This document shows positions 36,669-43,669 of a DNA stretch of 64,000 bases, one piece after another. The stretch is from an uncultured Bacteroidales bacterium (lineage in GTDB: Bacteria > Bacteroidota > Bacteroidia > Bacteroidales > Bacteroidaceae). Position numbers and translations under genes: made by a program. The notes under the pieces are model-generated. The model searched no databases. It was not told the DNA's origin and saw only the letters and a program-made list of their open reading frames with translations. The number at the start of each line of letters is the position of its first letter. The first letter of the stretch is position 1. Where the stretch lies: positions 1-64,000 of the forward strand of contig CACWIN010000003.1 in assembly GCA_902760965.1 (NCBI GenBank), in the 5' to 3' direction.

Positions 36669-38102
36669 TCACTCCGGCCAGTTGACGAGATAAACCGTTT
36701 GGGTGGCACGGGTCAGGGCGGTATAGAGCCAGCGGTAGTATTCTTCATCGCGACCGTCCTCGGGAACATAGCCCTGGTCAATGAAAATGTTTTTCCACTG
36801 ACCGCCCTGGGCTTTATGGCACGTTACAGCGTATGCGTACTTGATCTGCAGGGCGTTGAAATGAGGATTCTCACGAAGTTTTTTCATTTTTTCCTTTTTT
36901 GATGGCACGTCCTCATAATCCTCCATCACGTTGTTGAAAAGTTTGTCACTCTCCTGGGCAGTAAGTGAGGGGGATTCGCTGTGCAGGGTGTCAAGCAGCA
37001 AAGTAACATCCATTTCCAGGTCATTATAATCAGGGAATGACAACGCCGCATCCACAAACCGGAATCCGTACAGTTCCCGCTGCCTACGGACCCGCCTAAT
37101 TACGGCAATGTCACCGTTTGCTATGAACGACGGCAGATTGTCATAAGAATCGGCCCCCTCATCTGCCATAAGCTTTTCGGTCCAGTAGTAATTGTTCTTG
37201 ACAATCATCACATTGTCGCCGCGTGTCAGCTCATCCTCACGGTCCAATATAGTGTTTCTAATACCGTTATTATATATGATTGCCCGTTTGTTTGAACGGC
37301 ACAACACCATGGTCTCGTCAATTCCGTCACGGCTGTAACAGCCGCTCAGCGTTTCAATAAGGTCACTGCCCGATACCTTGACAACATCGCTGAATCCCTC
37401 CAGCTTAAAACGGAATCCAGTCAATCCGTTTGAATCAATTGTGCGGTTACGTAGCATGGTGGCATTGAACAGGATTCCCGATTCGTGTTCCTGTCGCATT
37501 ACATTCTCCAGACAGAATTCCCACACATCAAGTCCGTATTCCGATAATGCCTGCACCGATAACCCCGGACTTTCACTTTCACCAACCGGAGGAAGCTGAG
37601 CCTGGTCGCCCAGCATTATCATGCTGCAATCCTCACCCGAATATACATATGAGATAAGGTCATCCAACAGGCGGCCTGTTCCGAATGTTGAGCCGGAGAG
37701 TCCCTGATTTGATATCATGGACGCTTCGTCCACAAAGAACAGCGTGTGCTCGTGCATATTCCGGTCCAGTTGGAAACTGCCTACGTCAAGAATGGACTTT
37801 TGACGATATATCTTTTTATGTATTGTATATGCCGGAAAGCCCGATGTGTTTGAAAAAACCTTGGCGGCTCGTCCGGTAGGTGCAAGGAGTACCACTCTCT
37901 TTCGGTTTCTTGCCATTGTACCGACCAGAGAGCTCACCACCGAAGTCTTTCCAGTACCGGCATATCCTTTCAACACGAATACCCTGCGCGAAGCCGGTGC
38001 CTCTATGAAAGCGGCCAGACGATTCATTGCCAACACCTGTTCATGGGTCGGTTCAAACCTGAAATCGGCTAATATTTTCTCAAATAGGGGCGTAATATTC
38101 AT
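36669..38102 (-). CDS. RecD2-like ATP-dependent DNA helicase (SF1B)
   Basis: This 477-residue helicase has Walker A GYAGTGKT (46-53), then LLAPTGRAAKVF (motif Ia). Motif II is FFVDEASMI and motif III is MLGDQAQLPPVG. The C-terminal UvrD-like domain has YAVTCHKAQGGQW and YTALTRATQTVYLVNW. It lacks the long RecD2 N-terminal domain, so it is the short form common in Bacteroidetes. I chose the ATG at 38102 (MNITPLF), though 38114 is possible. It is convergent with alaS. Confidence 0.9.
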   Translation of the reverse strand: MNITPLFEKILADFRFEPTHEQVLAMNRLAAFIEAPASRRVFVLKGYAGTGKTSVVSSLVGTMARNRKRVVLLAPTGRAAKVFSNTSGFPAYTIHKKIYRQKSILDVGSFQLDRNMHEHTLFFVDEASMISNQGLSGSTFGTGRLLDDLISYVYSGEDCSMIMLGDQAQLPPVGESESPGLSVQALSEYGLDVWEFCLENVMRQEHESGILFNATMLRNRTIDSNGLTGFRFKLEGFSDVVKVSGSDLIETLSGCYSRDGIDETMVLCRSNKRAIIYNNGIRNTILDREDELTRGDNVMIVKNNYYWTEKLMADEGADSYDNLPSFIANGDIAVIRRVRRQRELYGFRFVDAALSFPDYNDLEMDVTLLLDTLHSESPSLTAQESDKLFNNVMEDYEDVPSKKEKMKKLRENPHFNALQIKYAYAVTCHKAQGGQWKNIFIDQGYVPEDGRDEEYYRWLYTALTRATQTVYLVNWPE

Positions 38103-38152
38103 GCTGAAAAGCAAAAAAATGTTGTTTTATGAATAAATACGGAGAATTGTTC

Positions 38153-38160
38153 TATTTTTG
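38153..38160 (+). promoter_or_regulatory. -7 box before 38193 gene
   Basis: TATTTTTG followed by C matches the -7 consensus and lies 33 bp before the ATG at 38193, in the 90-bp divergent gap with the helicase gene. No convincing -33 TTTG is present at the usual distance. Confidence 0.45.
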
Positions 38161-38192
38161 CGATGCGAAAATAAATAAATAATCACCCATAT

Positions 38193-38966
38193 ATGAAAAA
38201 ATTCATAAACATTCTTCTTGCAATCTGTGCAATAGGCCTGATATACACTCTCTATGAGAGCATTATGGATCCTATCAGATTTGCAAATGAAAAGGGAATT
38301 CGTGACAGGGCTGTAATCAACAGACTTCTGGATATCAGAGATGCCCAGATTGAGTACAATCACGCAAACGGAACCTATTGTGCCGATTTTGACACACTGG
38401 TTGCTTTTGTAAAAAGCGCCAAGTTGCCTATTATCAGAAAGAACGGTAACCTGACCGATGACCAGATGGATGCCCTCTGGACCGAAGGTAAGGTACTTGA
38501 TTATTATGACAGGGCAAGAGCAGCCGAAAAACTTTCGGTTACCCTTTCCGGCACAAGAGCAGCAAAAAAGAAAATAGAGGCCGATACTCTGTGGCAAAGG
38601 GTTATTGAAGCAGGTTTTGTAAAGATCCTGCCCGATGGCAGCAAGGAGTTCCTGTTTAGTCGTGACACAGTATGGGTTGACCTTGTTGACTCACTTTACC
38701 ACGGTCTGATTGATCCGGATTCACTCTGCTTTGTTCCTTACGGAAACGGCGCCAAGTTTGAGATGGAGATAGCATCCGATACCTCTAAGTCAGGCGTTAT
38801 CACCAACTCTTTCTACGCTTACACTCCGTTTGTTACATATCTGGGTAAAGACAGTTATGGCGGCGGTCTTGACGAGCAGGAAATCATCAACCTGCTTGAG
38901 GACTGCGATGATCGCGGACGTGATCCCGGCATGAAGGTTGATAACAACTCCGGTAACTGGGAATAA
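38193..38966 (+). CDS. Hypothetical protein with N-terminal anchor, pilin-like layout
   Basis: This 257-residue protein starts with one hydrophobic helix (MKKFINILLAICAIGLIYTLYES). An amphipathic helix follows, then IRDAQIEYNHANGTYCADFDTLVAFVKS, a pattern like the helix-loop of pseudopilins (A-x-x-x-Y-x-x-x-x-G-x-Y-x-x-D-x-D-x-L). No prepilin-peptidase site (G-[F/M]-x-x-x-E) precedes the helix, so it is not a classic pilin. The C-terminal half has no known motif. It lies 4 bp before rsmD and shares its promoter. Function is unknown. Confidence 0.75.
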   Translation: MKKFINILLAICAIGLIYTLYESIMDPIRFANEKGIRDRAVINRLLDIRDAQIEYNHANGTYCADFDTLVAFVKSAKLPIIRKNGNLTDDQMDALWTEGKVLDYYDRARAAEKLSVTLSGTRAAKKKIEADTLWQRVIEAGFVKILPDGSKEFLFSRDTVWVDLVDSLYHGLIDPDSLCFVPYGNGAKFEMEIASDTSKSGVITNSFYAYTPFVTYLGKDSYGGGLDEQEIINLLEDCDDRGRDPGMKVDNNSGNWE

Positions 38967-38970
38967 TTCC

Positions 38971-39501
38971 TTGAGAGTTATTAGCGGTATATACAAACAC
39001 AGACGGTGGGACGTGCCTAGAACATTCAGTGCACGTCCCACCACTGATTTTGCCAAAGAGAGCCTGTTCAATATCCTGGCCAACAGGATTGACCTTGAAG
39101 ATGCAACGGCTCTTGACCTGTTTTCCGGGACAGGCAGCATAAGCATTGAGCTGGTGTCCCGAGGATGCTCCCACGTAGTAAGCGTGGAGAAAGACCCCGC
39201 TCACTACAGCTTTATCTGCAAGGTAATGGAAACCGTAAAGACAGACCGATGCCTGCCTGTAAAGGGCGATGTATTCAAATACATAGCAGGATGCAGTACC
39301 AAGTTTGATTTTATCTTTGCCGATCCCCCCTACCAGTTGGAAAACATAGCCCAGATTCCGGATCTGATCTTTGACGGAGATCTGCTAGCCCCCGATGGCA
39401 TATTTGTGCTGGAACACGGCAAAACCAACGATTTTAAGGATCACCCCCGATTTACCGACATGAAAGTGTACGGCTCAGTGCACTTTTCATTCTTCAAATA
39501 A
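38971..39501 (+). CDS. rsmD: 16S rRNA (guanine966-N2)-methyltransferase
   Basis: This 176-residue SAM methyltransferase modifies G966 of 16S rRNA. ALDLFSGTGSISIE is the SAM motif I, and FIFADPPYQ is the catalytic DPPY motif. The family N-terminus (M)RVISGIYKHRRWDVP begins at a TTG codon at 38971, four bases after the upstream stop, so I take TTG as the start. The in-frame ATG at 38938 would add 11 residues overlapping the previous gene. Its stop directly abuts the stop of the opposite-strand barrel gene (39502) with no gap. Confidence 0.88.
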   Translation: MRVISGIYKHRRWDVPRTFSARPTTDFAKESLFNILANRIDLEDATALDLFSGTGSISIELVSRGCSHVVSVEKDPAHYSFICKVMETVKTDRCLPVKGDVFKYIAGCSTKFDFIFADPPYQLENIAQIPDLIFDGDLLAPDGIFVLEHGKTNDFKDHPRFTDMKVYGSVHFSFFK

Positions 39502-42500
39502 TTAACGCGGACCACCGCCCATGCCGCCTCGTCCACCGGGGCCCCCCATGCCGCCCCGCATTCCGCCGCCACCCATCATGGCTCTGTTATTCTGACGCAT
39601 TTCCTGGCGTGCGGCACGAGTACCGAATACATTCACACGCAATATAAAGTGAACCATGATATAACTGTGAATGTTGTTGTTCTTGGTATCGGTACGTCCA
39701 GTTGTAGATATTGAACGGGTTACATTACTCTCGTCATTCAGGATATCATAATACTGAATCTGGAGCGTACCGGCATTTCCCTTAAGGAAACTGAACGATG
39801 CATTGGCATTCCATATAAGGTCATTCCTGTTATATGATCCGCTGTAACCGCGACGGCTTTGCATAGTAAGATCGGTACCTATATTAAGGTTTCTCCATGG
39901 CAGACGTGCATTGGCACGACCTCCGTAACTGAATGTATAGGTATCCATGTTTCCGTTCTGACGCTGGTTATTCTCCGAATGGCTGTAGCTGAAACGGCCG
40001 TTTACAGTGGCTTCGAACCAGTCATTGCGATATGTTATGGAGCCGTTCTGGCCTGCGCTAATGCTCTCGGTTGTACTCAGCACCGCAGCTCCGCCCGAAT
40101 TTGACATTGGATTATTACCTATACTTCCGGTACGCATATAGCTCTCCTGATGACGGAACTGGGCATTTGCGCTGGTAGAGTAACGCCACTTGCTATTGGG
40201 GATAGTTTGGTTATAGGTAAGGTTGGCCTGTGTACTCCAGTTGGTCCAGAAACCGTCCATATTCTGCGGCTTGGTAACAGATACACCGGTTGTAGGATCA
40301 TAATCGGTCCTTTGGGATATGCTTCGGAGCGTATTACTTACCGATATCCTCAGGTTAATTGTCTTTTGAGTTTCCTGTATATAGTTCTGATAATCGGCCT
40401 CGACAGTGTTGCTTAAGGTAGGCAGCAAAGATGGATTACCTTCCCTTATATTAAGAGGATTGCTGTCGTCCCTTATATCCATCATATCCTCCATAGAGGG
40501 CTGACTGGTATTGGAACGGAGTGTTATCTGAACGCTCTGCTGGCGGTTCCAACGGAAACGGTAATTAAGGGAGGGACTCCAGTTATATACTACGCGCGAA
40601 GTATCACCTATCACCTTACCCATATACTGGAAATTGTCCATTCCTGTATATTGGGGCATAAAGTTGACACCCACATTGAAATTGGACCTGTTGGTATTGT
40701 AACGGAACTGCAAGGCAAGGGTATGGTTGCGTGACACGTTAGTGGCCGTACGGCTCAAAGTGCTGTTCCTATACTGTTCCAATTCATATGGCAGGAACCA
40801 GGAATCCTCCCAATTCTCAAAATCCGGTCCCCACAGAACGTATGTTTCACGGTTCTGGTTACGGTTATTCACCTGAATCTGATAACTCAACTGAAGATTG
40901 CCGCGTCCCGAATCAATGGGTTCGCTCCACATTATACGGCCGGACCAGTTGCTGTTATTGTTTGGACTGGCATTATACCGGTTCATTATGGTATCACGCT
41001 CCGGCATCTGATAATATCTTTGAGCCGAATGAGTATAGTTGTCGTTTGTACCCTTGGTTGCTCCAAACGTGAACCTTACGGTAAAGTTACGCCCCTGGTC
41101 ATTAAACCGCTTGTTAAACTGGAACTCGCCGTTTATCTGGTTATTTGTGCCGTCAGTATGGCTTGAGCTTACCTGTGAGTTTACGCCAATCTTTGACATT
41201 ACGGAATCCGGTTGGTAATTGTACTCCTCAAGGATATCAATCATATCGGTGGCAATATACGGATCGGTGTTGAAAGTAACATTACTGCTCCCGGAATTGC
41301 TGTTGTTCTTGCTTATCTGGAAACTGGGACGGAAAATAATGTTCAGTGATGTATCGGGACGCCATTCCAGACGGAACTCGCCGTTTACGCTACCGCTGCC
41401 GCTGTCATTGTTTGAACGGTTGTTGCGAAAAGACGACGCCTGGTGCTCGGTAGCGAATGTCTCGGATTCCGATTCGCTTACCGAACGTGATGTAGAGCCG
41501 TTATACCTTACATTACCGCCTACAACCAGCGGGAATTCGTTGCGTCGGCGCGGGAACTGTTCGCCTATGTTCTTTGAAAAGTTTACACCTATCTGGGTGT
41601 TGTAGCTTACGCCGTTGCCACGACCGGAGTTCTGGGTATTGGCGTTGACCGATAACTGGGTGTTAGCCTGGAAACGGTTCAGGGTGTATCGGCCGGACCA
41701 TAGGTATTTAATCCAGTCACCGTAGTCATTGTTGCCCACCGGCTTGCCTATTCCGCCGTCAATATTGTGCAGCCAACCGTTACGCATATTGGGCTTTATC
41801 TCCAGGTCCATGACAGTCTCCTCTTCGCCGTCATCAACCCCGGTTACGCGGGCCAAGTCACTCTTGCGCTGATAAGTCTTGATTCTATGTATAATGTTAA
41901 CAGGTAGATTCTTGGTTGCCATCTGACGGTCATTTCCAAAATATTCCTGACCGTCCACAAGTATGCGGGATACGGTTCGGCCGTTTACCGTAATACCTCC
42001 GTTTTCATCAACTTCAACACCGGGAAGGCGTTTTATAAGTTCCTCCAGTACCGAACCTTCGGGCACACGGAATGCGCTTACATTGAACATCAGGGTATCA
42101 TCGACCACCTGAGTGGGAGGCAACTGCTCCTCAATGACCGCCTCGGCCAGAAGTATGCTGCTCTCGTACATCTTGAATACGCCAAGCTGGCGGTCCTTAT
42201 CCTCCTTAAGCACCTTGAAATCAAAATCAACAGTGCTGTATCCCATAAATGAGTAACGCAACATATACTCGCCTTGAGGTACTTTCTTGATTGTGAACCA
42301 ACCCTCATTGTCCGTTACCATTCCGTGAACGAACGTTGAGTCAGGCAACTGCAAAAGTTGAACAGTGACCTGAGGCATATACTCGGTGGTAGAGCCGTCA
42401 ATGATGCGGCCGGTAACCGAAGTCTTACCGGTAAGCTTGCTCTTTGATTTTTCCTTGTCCGAATTATCCCTCTGAGACATACCAGGCTGAGAGACCATTA

Positions 42501-42537
42501 AACAAAGGACCGTTAGTAACAGAAAGGCTTTTTTCAT
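39502..42537 (-). CDS. Outer-membrane TonB-receptor-like beta-barrel protein with Gly-rich tail
   Basis: This roughly 1011-residue protein begins with a signal peptide (MKKAFLLLTVLCLMVSQPG). An Ig-like carboxypeptidase-regulatory domain follows (about 40-125; VTGRIIDGSTTEYMPQVTVQL). Next is a plug-like segment (LEELIKRLPGVEVDENGGITVNGR, ILVDGQEYFG), then a large OMP_b-brl_3-type barrel rich in Asn/Ser. The last 25 residues are almost only Gly, Met, Arg and Pro, so the barrel does not end in the usual aromatic residue. No SusD gene lies next to it. Substrate and role are unknown. Start could also be the Met at 42543. Confidence 0.88.
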   Translation of the reverse strand: MKKAFLLLTVLCLMVSQPGMSQRDNSDKEKSKSKLTGKTSVTGRIIDGSTTEYMPQVTVQLLQLPDSTFVHGMVTDNEGWFTIKKVPQGEYMLRYSFMGYSTVDFDFKVLKEDKDRQLGVFKMYESSILLAEAVIEEQLPPTQVVDDTLMFNVSAFRVPEGSVLEELIKRLPGVEVDENGGITVNGRTVSRILVDGQEYFGNDRQMATKNLPVNIIHRIKTYQRKSDLARVTGVDDGEEETVMDLEIKPNMRNGWLHNIDGGIGKPVGNNDYGDWIKYLWSGRYTLNRFQANTQLSVNANTQNSGRGNGVSYNTQIGVNFSKNIGEQFPRRRNEFPLVVGGNVRYNGSTSRSVSESESETFATEHQASSFRNNRSNNDSGSGSVNGEFRLEWRPDTSLNIIFRPSFQISKNNSNSGSSNVTFNTDPYIATDMIDILEEYNYQPDSVMSKIGVNSQVSSSHTDGTNNQINGEFQFNKRFNDQGRNFTVRFTFGATKGTNDNYTHSAQRYYQMPERDTIMNRYNASPNNNSNWSGRIMWSEPIDSGRGNLQLSYQIQVNNRNQNRETYVLWGPDFENWEDSWFLPYELEQYRNSTLSRTATNVSRNHTLALQFRYNTNRSNFNVGVNFMPQYTGMDNFQYMGKVIGDTSRVVYNWSPSLNYRFRWNRQQSVQITLRSNTSQPSMEDMMDIRDDSNPLNIREGNPSLLPTLSNTVEADYQNYIQETQKTINLRISVSNTLRSISQRTDYDPTTGVSVTKPQNMDGFWTNWSTQANLTYNQTIPNSKWRYSTSANAQFRHQESYMRTGSIGNNPMSNSGGAAVLSTTESISAGQNGSITYRNDWFEATVNGRFSYSHSENNQRQNGNMDTYTFSYGGRANARLPWRNLNIGTDLTMQSRRGYSGSYNRNDLIWNANASFSFLKGNAGTLQIQYYDILNDESNVTRSISTTGRTDTKNNNIHSYIMVHFILRVNVFGTRAARQEMRQNNRAMMGGGGMRGGMGGPGGRGGMGGGPR

Positions 42538-42591
42538 ACACATTGCTTGTAGTCTTTTGACGTTTCATGTAATAAATGGTTTAATGAAATG

Positions 42592-42625
42592 ATTGATATT
42601 ATGTTCTTTTAATTGTCTAATTTTG
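42592..42625 (+). promoter_or_regulatory. Promoter of 42634 gene
   Basis: ATTG (42592-42595) and TAATTTTG (42618-42625) are separated by 22 bp, a good -33/-7 pair. The expected transcription start falls at about 42630-42633, so the mRNA would have almost no leader before the ATG at 42634. Confidence 0.6.
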
Positions 42626-42633
42626 CACTTGTC

Positions 42634-42987
42634 ATGACGCAATTCAAGGAAATACTGGCCCATGCCTTGTGCCAGGTGGCATCAGAGCACGGGTTGTCGT
42701 ACGGCAGGGATGAAACCCTTGCATGGGGAGAGACCGGAGCCTCTTACCTTTCGTATGTCCTGTGTTCTCTGCCTTCATCCCAAGTCCGAACCCTTCAATA
42801 TGCCGCCCGTGACTCATATGGTCCCATACTGTTGGACTGCAAATGGTATGACCGTCTTACGGAGATATGCATGGACGGAAAGGATAACGCAACTGTCCTT
42901 ATTCCATCGGCCAACGGACAATATACTGAAAACACCATGTCAAAACAGCTTTTCCTTGAAATGCTGGATTTTTGCAGGGAAGGATAA
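42634..42987 (+). CDS. Small hypothetical protein
   Basis: This 117-residue soluble protein has no signal peptide or membrane helix (begins MTQFKEILAHALCQVASEHG). It contains two Trp, three Cys and a middle IPSANGQYTEN loop; no catalytic motif is recognised. The frame extends upstream to a TTG at 42613, but that codon overlaps the -7 box, so the ATG at 42634 is preferred. It stands alone between the barrel gene and tRNA-Pro. Function is unknown. Confidence 0.7.
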   Translation: MTQFKEILAHALCQVASEHGLSYGRDETLAWGETGASYLSYVLCSLPSSQVRTLQYAARDSYGPILLDCKWYDRLTEICMDGKDNATVLIPSANGQYTENTMSKQLFLEMLDFCREG

Positions 42988-43027
42988 AGGTTGAAACATG
43001 TCAAAAAACAAAAAAAATACGGGAATA

Positions 43028-43059
43028 ATTGGATAATATCATAAAAAGGAATACCTTTG
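43028..43059 (+). promoter_or_regulatory. Promoter of tRNA-Pro
   Basis: ATTG (43028-43031) and TACCTTTG (43052-43059) are spaced by 20 bp. This is a near-ideal Bacteroidetes promoter, about 38 bp before the mature tRNA. Confidence 0.7.
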
Positions 43060-43097
43060 CGCCGGTTTTGAAAGCCGCAAGGCCGACAACCGTCAGC

Positions 43098-43172
43098 GGG
43101 GTGTAGCTCAGCCCGGTTTAGAGTACGCGTCTGGGGGGCGTGTGGTCGCTGGTTCGAATCCAGTCACCCCGA
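43098..43172 (+). tRNA. tRNA-Pro (anticodon GGG)
   Basis: Acceptor CGGGGTG pairs perfectly with CACCCCG and the discriminator is A. The D arm is GCTC...GAGT. The anticodon loop CTGGGGG gives anticodon GGG, with stem CGCGT/GCGTG using G-U pairs. The T loop is TTCGAAT. No CCA is encoded. It lies alone with its own promoter and terminator. Confidence 0.93.
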
Positions 43173-43175
43173 CTG

Positions 43176-43209
43176 AAAAGTGAATCCGAATAATCGGGTT
43201 CACTTTTTT
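43176..43209 (+). terminator. Terminator after tRNA-Pro
   Basis: AAAAGTGAATCCGA (43176-43189) pairs with TCGGGTTCACTTTT (43194-43207), with one G-U pair and an ATAA loop. It is followed by TT and starts 4 bp after the tRNA. Confidence 0.85.
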
Positions 43210-43222
43210 AATTTGCTTTTAG

Positions 43223-43230
43223 TATCTTCG
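43223..43230 (+). promoter_or_regulatory. -7 box before the 43255-porW-porX operon
   Basis: TATCTTCG followed by CAA is the TTCG variant of the -7 consensus. It lies 25 bp before the ATG at 43255 and just after the tRNA-Pro terminator. Confidence 0.45.
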
Positions 43231-43254
43231 CAATTTAAGAACAAGATTTCCGTT

Positions 43255-43668
43255 ATGAATACTACATACATTATCTGTGCCGTTGTACTGCTGCTGATAT
43301 TCGTACTGTACTACCTGGACCGATGGAACAAGTCGCAAGGCAACAATGCTGAGCAAACGGAACAGCAGCCCCAGCCGGAAGTACCGGCGGGCGAATGCTG
43401 CGGCAAGCATGTGGTGTGCGAAAAACAGAAACTGGCTGAGGCCCGTATGCGCAGTGCACAGTATTTTGACGACGAGGAACTGGACCGTTTCCGCGGACGC
43501 AGTTCAAACGGGTATAATGACAGTGAGGTGGAGGAGTTCCGCTACATAATGTACACCATGCGTCAGAATGAGGTCAGGGAATGGATGGAGTGTCTTCAGG
43601 CAAGACAGATTGAATTGCCCGATGAACTCAAGGAGGAGTGTTTCTCCATGATGAACGAAATGGAATAA
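43255..43668 (+). CDS. Small membrane-anchored hypothetical upstream of porW
   Basis: This 137-residue protein has an N-terminal membrane helix (about 5-21, YIICAVVLLLIFVLYYL). A short Gln/Pro-rich linker (EQQPQPEVPAG) follows, then ECCGKHVVCEK with three Cys, and an acidic helical C-terminal half (FDDEELDRFRGRS, NEVREWMECLQARQIELP). The frame extends upstream to 43180, but the ATG at 43255 follows the promoter and begins the membrane helix. It is one base before porW, so it is cotranscribed with a T9SS lipoprotein. Function is unknown. Confidence 0.78.
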   Translation: MNTTYIICAVVLLLIFVLYYLDRWNKSQGNNAEQTEQQPQPEVPAGECCGKHVVCEKQKLAEARMRSAQYFDDEELDRFRGRSSNGYNDSEVEEFRYIMYTMRQNEVREWMECLQARQIELPDELKEECFSMMNEME

Positions 43669-43669
43669 G

